64,000 nt of DNA from Cerrena zonata (lineage: Eukaryota > Basidiomycota > Agaricomycetes > Polyporales > Cerrenaceae). Under the pieces are notes generated by a model. It saw nothing but the letters and a program-made list of their open reading frames with translations, ran no database searches and was not told the origin of the DNA. Numbering within the stretch: position 1 is the stretch's first letter; each line of letters begins with the position of its first letter. The DNA lies in contig JASBNA010000061.1 of NCBI GenBank assembly GCA_038087015.1, positions 186,001-250,000 of the forward strand, written 5' to 3'. The position numbers and the translations under genes were made by a program. Of the stretch, positions 29,831 through 40,849 are shown one piece after another.

Positions 29831-31429
29831 TTAAATAAGGAATCTGAAATTAGGAGAAATCTTGCTACCATCGTTACCTTTACCCAATTCTTTTTCCCAA
29901 TTCATTGAACCAGTCAAGATTCTCTTGTTTAACTTAGTTAATCTAGCCCTCAAGATAAAAGCACAGCCAATTGCCAAAAGGATGAAAACACAATTACAAA
30001 CGTATGCGACCAAATATCTTGGAGCAGCGTCATTAAAATAAAGATAACTATTCCAGATAGAAGCTGAATTTGATAAACAATTCATTATACTAAGGGCAAT
30101 AGCTCTTTTCAAAGGAGGTCTTGGAACACAATTCGACATCCAAGATAAAATTGTGGTAAAGGAACAATACAAGGAAGGAATCATAATCACCATACCAAAG
30201 TATCTAGCCCCAACGTTTAAAGTTGAAACATTAATAATGAAAGAAATCAAAGAAACGAATAAAGGAGCCACCACATGCCAAAACCTTTCACCGGTTTTAT
30301 CCGAATGACGAGCCCATAAGAAAGTAGCCACTACTGCCAACAAATAAGGAGGAGCACTTAAAACAAGAGTGATAATTCTATCGAAACCCAAAGTTTCAAT
30401 AATAGAAGGGAAATAATTAGTTACCCCACAAGCAGCCACTAACCAACTTAAACAACCAGTAACTAACCAAACCTTAATATCACAAACTGCCAATTTCAAA
30501 GAACCCATACTACCTTCTTTATTTTCGGTATCGGAATCATTTTGACCAACTTCACGTTTTAACTTCCATATTATAATATCCTTTTCTTGTTGAGATAAAA
30601 ATTTAGTATTATGAGGCATATCTGGTAAAACGAAATAAGCAATGGGGGCAAGACCAACGGTGATGGCCCCTTCAATAAGGAACAACCATCTCCAAGATCT
30701 CAATCCTTTAACATAATCCATTTGATTAATAATACCGGCAGCAATTAACCCACTAAAAGCTCCACTCAATAAACTACCAGAGTATAAAATGGTATTACGA
30801 ACCCCCAATTCCAGTCTGTCGTACCAAGAACTAAGCAAATATAAACATGCTGGGAAATATGCACTTTCCACTAAACCCAAAATGGCTCTAATTGCTAATA
30901 ATCCTCCAAATCCAGATTTCCCTTCCGGTAATCCTTCGCCATTTGGATCATCATATATAGAGACAAATCCAGTACACATTGAAATAAGACCCCAAACACA
31001 CATAATGGCACTGATGAAAATCGAAGGCCTAGCAAACTTATTCAAAAACATATTAGCTGGTACTTGCATCAGAATATACAAGGCAAAAAGAATAGAAACA
31101 CACGTTTGATACTCGTTCCCCTTCAAATTCAAATCTTCTTCTAACCCACCAAGACGTGCAGATGCAATGTTGTTTCTATCAAGATAGTTCAAAATATAAA
31201 GTATAACCAAACATGGTAACAATCTTATATCAGCAATTCTAGTAACTTTCTTCTTTAACTTTTCCAACTCTTCCTCACTTAATCCCTGTAAACTTTCCGG
31301 TAACTCGTCTGCTGGGTCAATCACTTCTAATTTCCCATCCTCAAGCTTATCGAGGTTATCTTCAAAATCATCCTGTCTAATTTCGCTATGACTAACATCC
31401 GCTTTTTTATTCTGTTCAATCTCAGACAT
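29831..31429 (-). CDS. MFS anion:cation symporter (allantoate permease family)
   Basis: 532 residues from the first ATG (MSEIEQNKK); 18 upstream codons from a GTG are ignored. After a charged N-terminus come 12 predicted membrane segments. Family landmarks: ILNYLDRNNIASARLGGLEEDL near 110, YILMQVPANMFLNKF near 150, GLVESAYFPACLYLLSSWY, and RSWRWLFLIEGAITVGLAPIAYFVLPDMP in the middle. This pattern is that of the ACS/DAL5-TNA1-SEO1 family, which takes up organic anions such as allantoate, nicotinate or pantothenate; substrate cannot be told from sequence here. Divergent from UFD4. Complete. Confidence 0.88.
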   Translation of the reverse strand: MSEIEQNKKADVSHSEIRQDDFEDNLDKLEDGKLEVIDPADELPESLQGLSEEELEKLKKKVTRIADIRLLPCLVILYILNYLDRNNIASARLGGLEEDLNLKGNEYQTCVSILFALYILMQVPANMFLNKFARPSIFISAIMCVWGLISMCTGFVSIYDDPNGEGLPEGKSGFGGLLAIRAILGLVESAYFPACLYLLSSWYDRLELGVRNTILYSGSLLSGAFSGLIAAGIINQMDYVKGLRSWRWLFLIEGAITVGLAPIAYFVLPDMPHNTKFLSQQEKDIIIWKLKREVGQNDSDTENKEGSMGSLKLAVCDIKVWLVTGCLSWLVAACGVTNYFPSIIETLGFDRIITLVLSAPPYLLAVVATFLWARHSDKTGERFWHVVAPLFVSLISFIINVSTLNVGARYFGMVIMIPSLYCSFTTILSWMSNCVPRPPLKRAIALSIMNCLSNSASIWNSYLYFNDAAPRYLVAYVCNCVFILLAIGCAFILRARLTKLNKRILTGSMNWEKELGKGNDGSKISPNFRFLI

Positions 31430-32162
31430 TCTGTTTCTTCTCTTACTTAGTCCAATTTTCTCTCCAATTTTTGCTGGATTCACCCCAGACTTAAATACCT
31501 TCCTTCCCTGATCTTTTGTGAATCATTAGCAACTTCTTTGTTAGTCCTTTGTGAGCCTTTCATCTCCAATATTGGGGGAACTGAGTTATTGTCAATACAA
31601 AGAGATGGACAAAAAGGCTGCTAATTTGTGGGGTTTTTCGGGGTGCGCCGTGGGGCATCTTCGCGTACTTCCGACCACCGCGTTAACCCAGTAGTTGTTA
31701 GCAGAATGGCACCCCCGGCCACACCCCCGGAACACCCATCTGAAACTAGGAACAGCACAAACGACAAAAAAAAAATACGATATCCGACCAGTACCATGCA
31801 GGAATTTGTGGGGGATACTCTGACCAAACGGATAAACTGCTATTCAAAACAGAGTGGAACTGACGTGATGCACAAAATGTTGGGAAAATGAGCCAGGGCT
31901 AGGAACTGGAGCATTGTATGCTTGTGGTGAGTCCGGACGGAGTTGTCACATCACCTAACGGAAATGCAGCTTATCACGTGATCCCAAAAAAGTCAAAAAG
32001 TCAAACAAAACACCCATACACCAGATGAGCTCATTGCACCCGTACATATGATGCACGGGTGCATATCTTGTCGGCGCAAAAAGCTAAAACCTGCTTGATT
32101 ACCCAGTGGCAATAAGATAGTTACTCTTTATCAATAGATATCTACGGACGAATTGGGTTAAA
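31430..32162. promoter_or_regulatory. divergent promoter with CACGTG and Rap1-like boxes
   Basis: 730 bases between the transporter and UFD4. ATCACGTGAT palindrome at about 31973-31982. ACACCCATACAC at about 32010-32021 fits the Rap1 consensus, GCACCCGTACAT at about 32036-32047 nearly fits, and ATGCACGGGTGCAT at about 32051-32064 is a near-perfect palindrome. Frames open on both strands at 31621-31891 are not supported as genes. Confidence 0.55.
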
Positions 32163-35100
32163 ATGTCAAGTAGATCTTCTGATGATACCCATGAAAGATT
32201 CAATCAGAGTTCCACCGAAGATGAGAACTCCTCTAATGAGGAAGACGACTCTTTGCAAAGATTGAGTGAATTAGCATCCAGAAGGGCTAGATTTAACCGA
32301 GAAGATGAAGACGAATTGAATGAGTTAGAAAACTTGGGTCCTGCTAGCTTGCTACGCCACTTGATGAGTGGAAGAAGTGCAAGGTTTGATGACGAGGAAG
32401 AAGAGGAACACGGAGATGAAGAAGATCAAGAAGAAGATGATGAGGAAGAAGAAGAAGACGAAGATTTTGAAAATGACGATCCAAGAGCAGAACTTTTGAG
32501 ACATATGGCATTTTTGAGCTCGAGAGGACCATCAGAGTCAACCAATAGACCAGCGGGCCAATCATTTGCCGATGTAATGCAAAGATTGATGGGTTCAGGT
32601 ATGATTTTTGGCGATAGCACTGGGAACTCGGAATTTGAAGGTTTGATAGAGAATTTAAATCAACGTGAAGACCCTTACTTAATTCTTGAGACTTTAAACG
32701 AATTATCTGAAAAATTATTAATGTTAAATGGGGTAACTTCTGAAAGGGTAGTACCGGCAAATAAATTAGCTCGTAGTTTGGTTGAAATAATGAAAGATGC
32801 TTCTCTTGCCGATCATTTAGAGTTACAATTGGTTGCTTGTCGTTGTTTATATAATTTCATTGAAGTTAATATGGACTTCATTCATGACGCTTTGAATAAT
32901 AACGCGATCGAAATCTTATGTGAAAAATTAATGGAAATCTCCTATATCGACTTAAGTGAACAAGCTTTATTAGCTTTGGAAATGATCTCTAGGGATAATT
33001 TATCTCATAATAGAATCATAACTAATAATGGGTTGAAAGCAGTTTTACAATATTTGGATTTTTTAACAATTCATGCTCAAAGAAAATGTTTAACAATTGT
33101 AGCTAATTGTTGTTCAAATATAAGCTCAACTAATTTTGAAAATGTTCAACAAGTATTTGATGATATTGCAAGAGTCGTTGGTACTCATAATGATCCTCAA
33201 GTTATTGAAAATGGTTGGTTGGCTATTTCAAGAATTATTATGAGTTTTAAATTAAAACCAGATTTCTTAGAAGATTTATTCATTAAAAGAGAAGGCTTAC
33301 TTTATGAAATGGTTCATGTCATTTATATTAGTGCTAATAAATCAACTCATCTTTCCACTCCTCAAGATTCAAATATCAATATTAACTCAACTTTAAATTA
33401 TGATTTAAATAAAACTCCTTTGAATTATTCCTCAATGATAAGTTTAATTAAATCCTTGATTGTTTTAACTAGTGTATCAGTTGACATTTCTAAAATTTTG
33501 ATTGAAAATTGTAATATTGGTGAAATCATTGTTAAAAGCTTAAACAAATATAATCAACATCATAAATCGGATAATATTTCAATTGAATCATTAATGATTG
33601 CTCCTAATGAATTAATCATACAATTCTTAAATCTTATTGGTTATCTTTTGCCGATATCTTATAAGTCAGTGGATACTCCTTTTTTACAAAATAATTTCGA
33701 AGAATTTGATATAAGACAAAATCTAAATGATCAACGTTGTAAACTTTATAATGATAATCAATCTTATTGGAAATTTATAAACGATATTTGGTATCTATTA
33801 ATAAATACCTTCCAGGCTACTATGGATTATGAAATTAGAAGGAAAGTTATTATTAGTCTAACAAGAATTATATCTTTCTGTGATTTGAAAGATTTCAATC
33901 TTATTAATAATGTTGAGCTAATTACTAATATCTTGGCTTCAGTGGTTAATAATAGTAAAAAGTTCATATTAAAAGATTTTGAATCAAACGATGTTGATAT
34001 GTTAAGTGAAGACGACGATAATGACGTTCGTCTTGAAGAACAACCAAAGAATATAAGTAAACTACATTCAAATGTTCTATTATTATCCACTTTCTTAATA
34101 AGTTATAATTTAATTAGAAAATCTCCTAATTTATTCATTCAAGATTTTGAACGTGAAGGTCTTACTAATGATTTAATACAGATTTTGAATGCTTTAAAAC
34201 ATCAATATAAAGCTAATGATTTGGAGGTTGACAATATTGAAGATAAAGAAGAATTATCCAACTCCAAGTCAAATTTTGTTTTTAATTATGCCTATGCAAA
34301 TAAATTCATTGATCTGGAATTAATCAATAATTATGAAACCAAATTAACTAGTGATGAAATTTATCAAGATTTAGTTAACATTGGAGAAAAAATTGAAAAA
34401 TTGCATATTGACTCACGAGACTCTTCGAATAATGAATATATGAATATACTTCATTCAATTAATGAGACTTTAAATTCCAAATCAATCAAAAATTTCAATT
34501 CCAGGAACTGGAATGACTTATGGAATACTTTGAAACTTTCGTTGAAAAGTCCTAATCATTCAATTTCAAGTTTTGAGTTAATTTCATGTGGCATAATTGA
34601 ATCTTTAGCAAATTTATTTACTCTGGAAAATTATGAATTTGGCTTCGAATTCAATGATTGCTACAAAAGTTTTATAGACGTTTTTTTTAATGATCAAAGC
34701 ATTTCTTTCTTTATCGAAAAATTACAAGATGCATTAACAAGGTCCGAATCATTTGAGATTATTTCTTCAGGTATTGGACAATCAACTTTAGGGTTATCTG
34801 GTACTCTAAAATATAGCTCAAACCACGATCCTCATACAGCAGTGATGGCAAGGCAGGTTAGAATTAGATTAATCGCAGAAGGTGAATCTGATTCAAATAG
34901 ATTACCTGTAAATATGCAAAATATGGTATTGTCAGTTCATGCTATTGCAACTTTTAAAAGTATTGATAGCTTCTTGAAACAAAGATATAGAATTTTAGAA
35001 GAATTTTCAAGGAATGCAACTCCGGAAAATGAAGATGAAGATCAAGATAATGAAGATGAAGATCAAGAAGCAATCAAGAATTTGAGTGATGAGGAAATAA

Positions 35101-36929
35101 AATCGCCTCCTAAAATATTAAGTACTGAATACTTAATCAACGGAGAAGTTATACCAAATGAAACCACTATTTATGGGGCTATTTGTAAATCTTTACAAAA
35201 TGAAACTGATGAAATGGTTGATCCAACCAAAATATGGTCAAATATCCACACGGTTACTTATAGAAAAGTCAGTTCAACAGTAGAAGAAGAGAATAACAAA
35301 CCAATCACATATAATTCACAGGTATTAAATGATATTGAGTACGACAATTATGATCCAACAACGATAAATATATTAAAACTTTTGAAGATTTTTTTTGAAA
35401 TGAATTCCTATGCCAAAGATTCTAAGATATCAAATGAGCAATTCATGAATTGGAAATTAACAGTCAAATTAAATCGTCAATTGGAAGATCCTTTAGTTGT
35501 TGCCAGTGGAACATTACCTGGATGGAGTATTCATATTACCAAACAATTTTCATTTATTTTTCCGCTAGACACTAGGATTTTTTTCTTACAGTCTACGTCG
35601 TTTGGATTTTCAAGATCCATCCATCATTGGCAGCTAAGAACCAATCAAGAATACGCCGATAGCCAAGGCTCATCCAATTCTAACTCCAATAATAACCACC
35701 GCGCTCAATTAGGAAGACCAACAAGACAAAAAGTAAGATTGTCAAGAAAATCAATTTTACAAAGTGCGGTTAAAGTTTTACAACTTTATGGTTCTACTCC
35801 TGGTGTTTTGGAAATTGAATATTTTGATGAAGTTGGATCTGGTTTAGGCCCAACTTTAGAGTTTTACGCAACGGTTTCAAGAGAATTTTGTAAGAAAAAG
35901 TTAAAGTTATGGAGAGACAATAGTGACGATAACCAAGAGGATTTAGAAAGCTATGTACAATCAAATACTGGTTTATTCCCATATCCATTAGATAAAAATC
36001 AAGTTTTCAGTGAAAATGGCCGGAAAATGATTTATTTTTTTGCAACCTTAGGTAAATTTATCGCTCGTGCATTACTCGATTCAAGAATTATTGATTTTAA
36101 TTTTAATCCAGTGTTTTTGAAATTAGTTCAATTTTTTAATCAAGGAGCCAAACCTACCAATAGAGACTTGAAAAAATTGACCAGTTTGAACAGTTTAAGA
36201 TTGGTTGACTCAACATTGGCCAATTCATTAGAACATTTGATCAAATACATTGAAGCTTACAAAGATGTTCCAATAGACCAGAGATCAGCTGTTGTTATTG
36301 ACGATTGTACATTAGATGATTTATCACTTACATTCACATTACCAGGATACCCTGATTACGAATTAATACCAAATGGTGATGAAATATTTATCAATCATGA
36401 AAATGTTGAAAACTATGTCAATAAAGTTTTGGAAGCAACATTGTATTCAGGTATAGTTCATCAAACCAAAGCATTCATGGAAGGTTTTAGTAAAGTTTTC
36501 CCAATAAATTCCTTGATTATTTTTTCACCTCAAGAATTAGTTGAATTATTAGGCAGTGCCGAAGAAGATTGGTCCTTATCAACGATAGTAAACTCTGTTC
36601 ATGCTAACCATGGTTACACTAAAGAATCGGAAGCCATCAAAAGATTGATTAATATCTTGGTAAATTTCAATGACATTGAAAAACGATCATTTTTACAATT
36701 TTTAACCGGATCTCCCAAATTACCTGTCGGTGGCTTCAAATCACTTAGACCAGAATTCACGGTCGTTCGAAAACTAGCCGAACCTGGATCTAGTGATGAT
36801 GATTATTTACCTAGTGTTATGACTTGTGCTAATTATCTCAAATTACCTAATTATTCCTCTGAAGAAATCATGAAAGCAAAATTAGTACAAGCCGTAAATG
36901 AAGGTGCTGGTGCGTTTTTATTATCATGA
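32163..36929 (+). CDS. UFD4: UFD4, HECT ubiquitin ligase
   Basis: 1588 residues, close to TRIP12/Ufd4 in layout. A Ser/acidic N-terminus with an Asp/Glu run (about 75-100) is followed by armadillo-like repeats from about 150 (LETLNELSEKLLM, LELQLVACRCLYNFIEVN). The C-terminal HECT domain starts near 1200 (EVGSGLGPTLEFYATVSREF); the catalytic cysteine is C1555 in VMTCANYLKLPNYSS and the protein ends GAGAFLLS. Ufd4 acts in the ubiquitin-fusion degradation pathway and with Ubr1 in N-degron turnover. No breaks over 4.7 kb. Confidence 0.94.
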   Translation: MSSRSSDDTHERFNQSSTEDENSSNEEDDSLQRLSELASRRARFNREDEDELNELENLGPASLLRHLMSGRSARFDDEEEEEHGDEEDQEEDDEEEEEDEDFENDDPRAELLRHMAFLSSRGPSESTNRPAGQSFADVMQRLMGSGMIFGDSTGNSEFEGLIENLNQREDPYLILETLNELSEKLLMLNGVTSERVVPANKLARSLVEIMKDASLADHLELQLVACRCLYNFIEVNMDFIHDALNNNAIEILCEKLMEISYIDLSEQALLALEMISRDNLSHNRIITNNGLKAVLQYLDFLTIHAQRKCLTIVANCCSNISSTNFENVQQVFDDIARVVGTHNDPQVIENGWLAISRIIMSFKLKPDFLEDLFIKREGLLYEMVHVIYISANKSTHLSTPQDSNININSTLNYDLNKTPLNYSSMISLIKSLIVLTSVSVDISKILIENCNIGEIIVKSLNKYNQHHKSDNISIESLMIAPNELIIQFLNLIGYLLPISYKSVDTPFLQNNFEEFDIRQNLNDQRCKLYNDNQSYWKFINDIWYLLINTFQATMDYEIRRKVIISLTRIISFCDLKDFNLINNVELITNILASVVNNSKKFILKDFESNDVDMLSEDDDNDVRLEEQPKNISKLHSNVLLLSTFLISYNLIRKSPNLFIQDFEREGLTNDLIQILNALKHQYKANDLEVDNIEDKEELSNSKSNFVFNYAYANKFIDLELINNYETKLTSDEIYQDLVNIGEKIEKLHIDSRDSSNNEYMNILHSINETLNSKSIKNFNSRNWNDLWNTLKLSLKSPNHSISSFELISCGIIESLANLFTLENYEFGFEFNDCYKSFIDVFFNDQSISFFIEKLQDALTRSESFEIISSGIGQSTLGLSGTLKYSSNHDPHTAVMARQVRIRLIAEGESDSNRLPVNMQNMVLSVHAIATFKSIDSFLKQRYRILEEFSRNATPENEDEDQDNEDEDQEAIKNLSDEEIKSPPKILSTEYLINGEVIPNETTIYGAICKSLQNETDEMVDPTKIWSNIHTVTYRKVSSTVEEENNKPITYNSQVLNDIEYDNYDPTTINILKLLKIFFEMNSYAKDSKISNEQFMNWKLTVKLNRQLEDPLVVASGTLPGWSIHITKQFSFIFPLDTRIFFLQSTSFGFSRSIHHWQLRTNQEYADSQGSSNSNSNNNHRAQLGRPTRQKVRLSRKSILQSAVKVLQLYGSTPGVLEIEYFDEVGSGLGPTLEFYATVSREFCKKKLKLWRDNSDDNQEDLESYVQSNTGLFPYPLDKNQVFSENGRKMIYFFATLGKFIARALLDSRIIDFNFNPVFLKLVQFFNQGAKPTNRDLKKLTSLNSLRLVDSTLANSLEHLIKYIEAYKDVPIDQRSAVVIDDCTLDDLSLTFTLPGYPDYELIPNGDEIFINHENVENYVNKVLEATLYSGIVHQTKAFMEGFSKVFPINSLIIFSPQELVELLGSAEEDWSLSTIVNSVHANHGYTKESEAIKRLINILVNFNDIEKRSFLQFLTGSPKLPVGGFKSLRPEFTVVRKLAEPGSSDDDYLPSVMTCANYLKLPNYSSEEIMKAKLVQAVNEGAGAFLLS

Positions 36930-37137
36930 TACCCTATGCATTCATTCTCTCTTTTTATTTATCATCTGTATAGTTGGATACCCATTTTTATGATTTAGTA
37001 TATACTTAACTGAATGTAGTGTACGTATAACCAAAAATCTGGTAAAAAGGCCCAAAACTTTAGGGCGAGCGAAATGAAATAAAAGGACAGAGAGTTTACT
37101 ACTTTGAGTTAAGTATCCATTCAATTGAATAAAGACA

Positions 37138-37941
37138 ATGTCATCGGTAAAGTTAGATAGTATATTAGATAAGTTAGTGAAGAGTTCACCACCAGGAGAG
37201 TTAAAAGGAGTGAGTCAAGACTTGAATACATTATTATCGAATCAAGCTAATAGTTCAGTAATTAATAAAAGTATTGAAAATTATATAAATGAAAATGCCA
37301 GTGTATTTTCATCTAAATTGATTGCTTCAAAGTATAATAAACAAGAGAATTCAACCAAGTACATTGATTACATTGGGAAAAAAGCATTCAATATTGATTT
37401 AAGTAAACAAACTGCCATTGATTTCGAAGATATTGAAACATCTGAAATCGAATATCCAACTTATTTTGATAAATTGAATGAAAAATTGATGGGTTATGGA
37501 GAAGACCATTATCCATCGAGTTACGCATTTACGATTATACCTAAAGAACAAGAAGAAGTTCATGTGATTATAATTGGACAAAGATTAAATAATGATAATT
37601 TCTATACTGGACAATGGAAATCACATTATATTTTGAAAAATGGAGAAATAAGTGGGAACATTAAGTTGGATATTCATTACTACGAAGACGGTAACGTACG
37701 TCTTTCATTTGATGAACCAATTGAATCAACAAAAATTTCAAAAAATGAAAGTGATATTGTTAATTTCATTAATAATTCGGAAAATCAAATTACCATTAAA
37801 ATTGTTGAAAATTTCAACGATTTGAATCAAAAATATTTTAAGAATTTAAGAAGATTATTGCCAGTTACTAAATCCAAAATTAATTGGGGTAATGCTATTG
37901 GAAATTACAGATTAGGTTCCGATGTTGTCAATAAACAATAG
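37138..37941 (+). CDS. CAP1: CAP1, F-actin capping protein alpha subunit
   Basis: 267 residues. The family signature is visible in the second half: NNDNFYTGQWKSHYIL near 152, the strand GNIKLDIHYYEDGNVRLSF, and the C-terminal LRRLLPVTKSKINWGNAIGNYRLG. Alpha subunits bind barbed ends of actin filaments as a heterodimer with Cap2 at cortical patches. Length matches S. cerevisiae Cap1 (268). Convergent with SFT1. Confidence 0.93.
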   Translation: MSSVKLDSILDKLVKSSPPGELKGVSQDLNTLLSNQANSSVINKSIENYINENASVFSSKLIASKYNKQENSTKYIDYIGKKAFNIDLSKQTAIDFEDIETSEIEYPTYFDKLNEKLMGYGEDHYPSSYAFTIIPKEQEEVHVIIIGQRLNNDNFYTGQWKSHYILKNGEISGNIKLDIHYYEDGNVRLSFDEPIESTKISKNESDIVNFINNSENQITIKIVENFNDLNQKYFKNLRRLLPVTKSKINWGNAIGNYRLGSDVVNKQ

Positions 37942-38057
37942 TTTTTTATTACGATCCTGGGGATCTTTATTAATATATAAGCAATTCATTTCATGGAATC
38001 ATATTATAACTCATTAAAGTATTTACATAGATGTATCGTGATCAACACGATCAAGTC

Positions 38058-38351
38058 TTATCTTAATTTAGTTAACATCCATATGATAACAAATATCAAG
38101 AGTATTAAGCCAATAATTCTTGTAAGGCTTGCATTTCGATTCATGACATTACGTAAATCACCACTTGTTCTCTTTACTTTTATCCAAACTTGACCAAAGT
38201 TATCATTTAACATATCTAATGTCAGATTTTCTTGTTGAATTGACCCATGTATATCATCGTTAACCACCGTTCTGAATTGATGTAATGTCTGCGCTAGTTG
38301 GTCAAACCGTTGATTATTCTGTTGTTCTCTATGCGAATATAAATTGGACAT
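38058..38351 (-). CDS. SFT1: SFT1, intra-Golgi SNARE
   Basis: 97 residues, the same as in S. cerevisiae. An N-terminal helix LYSHREQQNNQRFDQLAQTL runs into a SNARE heptad region, with the C-terminal tail anchor LTRIIGLILLIFVIIWMLTKL. The Bet1/Sft1 group is indicated by length and by the pattern FRTVVNDDIH and MLNDNFGQVWIKVKRTSG. Sft1 works in retrograde transport within the Golgi. The S. cerevisiae gene has an intron as I recall; here the frame is continuous. Confidence 0.85.
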   Translation of the reverse strand: MSNLYSHREQQNNQRFDQLAQTLHQFRTVVNDDIHGSIQQENLTLDMLNDNFGQVWIKVKRTSGDLRNVMNRNASLTRIIGLILLIFVIIWMLTKLR

Positions 38352-38498
38352 GCTGTTGGACTTGAAGTATCTTTAGATCTCTTGTGATAATCGATCATTC
38401 TTTTATACTTTGACTACGTATTGATTTTTTTTTGATTATTTTTTTTTTGTTTTGCGCACACCAATTACAGAGATTAATTGAAAAGTCCATGGAATTGA

Positions 38499-38565
38499 CT
38501 AAAGGTTGTTAACTTCAGGGAAACGGTTGATATTCAGAAACTGTTGTTGTTGTTGCTGTTGTTGT

Positions 38566-38597
<32 letters not shown>

Positions 38598-40073
38598 GTG
38601 GTGGTGTTGAGGAGGAGGATAGGCAGGGGCAGAATACTGCTGAGAAGAATTTGTTGATTGATTAAAAGAAGTTGGAGGAGGAGGAGCAGAAGGATTTGAA
38701 AAGTAATTGGGACTTGAATAAAGATTAGCATTACCGAAACCGGTACTAGTGGGTTGCAGTTGTAATTCATTATAAGATTGAATGCTTGGATTTGAGAAAT
38801 GTGAGTTTGGATTTGTAAATTGCTGAGAAGGGTAAGGAGAATTATAATTAGGAATTGAAGGAACTTGAGAAGAGCTATGTCTTCTATTGATCAGGTTATC
38901 TACTAATTCATTATAAGTTTTAATTTCTGAATTCAATTCATTATGCAAAAGACTCAATTCTTCTTTACGAACACTATATTTATCGATTGATTTAGCGATG
39001 TCGGGTCTAATTGGAATGATTTCGTTATATAAGGAGGTGATTTCATCTTCATTAATAGAATTTGGATTTGAACTCAACAAGGCTAATAATTTTTCAACTT
39101 TTCTCAGATCAACTGATAATATTTTATTTTCAATGTTTAATTCATTTTGTAATTCCTGAGGAGATTTAGTAACCACAGGAGTAACATAGTTCAAGGGGAA
39201 AATCCCGGTTTTCCCACTTGGTAAAGAGCCTTTCCACCAATCTCTATAAACCGATTCAATCACGTTTATAACATCACCTTTTCTAAACGAGAGTTCATCG
39301 GGTTCGTAAGATATTAGATCATATAAGGCCCGAACTTTAGAAACGGTGGCAATTGTTTGAGGTTGTTGAGAAGAGTGACTCACGTTAGTATTTGATTTTT
39401 TCAATTGCAATTCAGGCTGCGCTGGCAATACATCATCATCATCATCTTTGGTTTCTGGTAATGGTTTAGTATTCAAATAATTTTTCTTATAAGATTGTTC
39501 CTTTTCGTATTCTTGTAAAGATAATTTGAGAACCCTGTCTAATTCTTGATCTTCTTCTAACTTATCCTGTTTAGTCATTTGGTTTTTAGCCGGTTTATCA
39601 GGCCCGGCACCCGAGATATCGTATTGTTTATACTGTATAATCATGATTTGATATGCGTCAGCCATTGGTTTCAAAGAAGGATCTCCTTTGAAAGATTGGT
39701 ATAATTGTTGGATCACTTGATACACTTTATATTTAACCTGTTTATGAAGTTTACGATCTGCCAATTTTTTAATCAAATAATCATTTAAAAACAGCTTAGT
39801 GGCAATTTCTTGTTTCATTCTGGATCCGCAGTTCTCTGCCACCGATACCAACAATGACAACGTACGTAATACAACGTTGGCGTCTCTTAAACTCAATCTT
39901 TGGGATATTAATTGGATAGCTTCTTTAGTATTAGTTTCTGGATTCAGGCTAATTTTATCACATACATCAAGAATGTACTGCCAATTGTCGGTGGTGAGTG
40001 TTTCATCGGTGGCTCTCTTGACGAGCAGCTCCAACGACCTGCCTGCTGGTTCCGGTTTCGAGGATCCAAACAT
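38499..40073 (-). CDS. HSE1: HSE1, ESCRT-0 subunit
   Basis: 524 residues. VHS domain at about 5-145 ([24 protein letters not shown]-type [19 protein letters not shown]), ubiquitin-interacting motif at about 178-197 ([18 protein letters not shown]), SH3 domain at about 248-300 ([21 protein letters not shown] and [20 protein letters not shown]), then a GAT-like helical region and a C-terminal Pro/Gln-rich tail ending in a long Gln run encoded by CAA/CAG. With Vps27 it forms ESCRT-0, sorting ubiquitinated cargo at endosomes. Length is typical. Confidence 0.95.
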
Positions 40074-40140
40074 CTTAAGGGGTTAATGAAGAGTTGATAA
40101 AGAAACAAGTGGTTTTAATAGTTGCCGCCGTCGAATCAAC

Positions 40141-40190
40141 ACCTCCGTACAATTCCGATTAGGTAATCGAAAAAATTGGTGTACGGGTGG
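40141..40190. promoter_or_regulatory. Rap1-like boxes upstream of HSE1
   Basis: GGTGTACGGGTGG at about 40178-40190 (reverse complement CCACCCGTACACC) and a partial CCTCCGTACAATT at about 40142-40154, 70-120 bases upstream of the HSE1 ATG. Confidence 0.45.
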
Positions 40191-40379
40191 ATGTTTAGTG
40201 GTTAAGCAAGAGTTGGTAGCTATTCCAGAGCTTTAGGGGCCAGCTTTGATCAATGGTTCATTTTGTCTTTGAAAGCTTGTAAATCATGAATTAGCGGAGG
40301 TCTTCCCAATGACTTACAAGTCATATCTTGTTTAGCTGTCACACGGTAAACACAAAGATATAATTGACTATAATACTTT

Positions 40380-40815
40380 CACTGGTAATGAACTAGATGA
40401 ACCACCGTATGAAGTACTGTATAAAGAGTGTACACCACGGTATAAACAGAAGTATAAACTACAGTATAAGCGAGTATACATTATAGCATAAACCCTTGCA
40501 AACCAGCATAAGCTACCGTATAAGCTACAGTATGAACAACCGTATAAACCCCGTATAAACAATAGTATAAAGCAGTATAAACAAAAGTATAAAGCAGTAT
40601 CAACAAAAGTATAAAGCAGTATCAACAAAAGTATAAAGCATAAACCACCATATAAACAATAGTATAAACCAGTATAAACCAGATAATCTACATTATAAAG
40701 CAGTATAAAGTATAAACTACCGTATAAGCTACCGTATAAAGCAGTAAAGCAGTAAAGCAGTCAACCAGTATAAAGTATAAACCACCGTATAACAATACAA
40801 ACCAGTAAACCAATA
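40380..40815. repeat. degenerate tandem array of (c)agtataaac-type units
   Basis: Over about 430 bases the motif GTATAAA(C/G)(C/A)A recurs more than twenty times with 9-20 base spacing, for example ACAGTATAAGC, AGTATAAACAAAAGTATAAA, CAGTATAAACCAGATAA. Frames across it are meaningless by-products. It lies between the HSE1 promoter and the G+C-rich island. Confidence 0.85.
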
Positions 40816-40849
40816 GATAAACAGTTTGTGGTTGCAAAAAGGGAACGTG

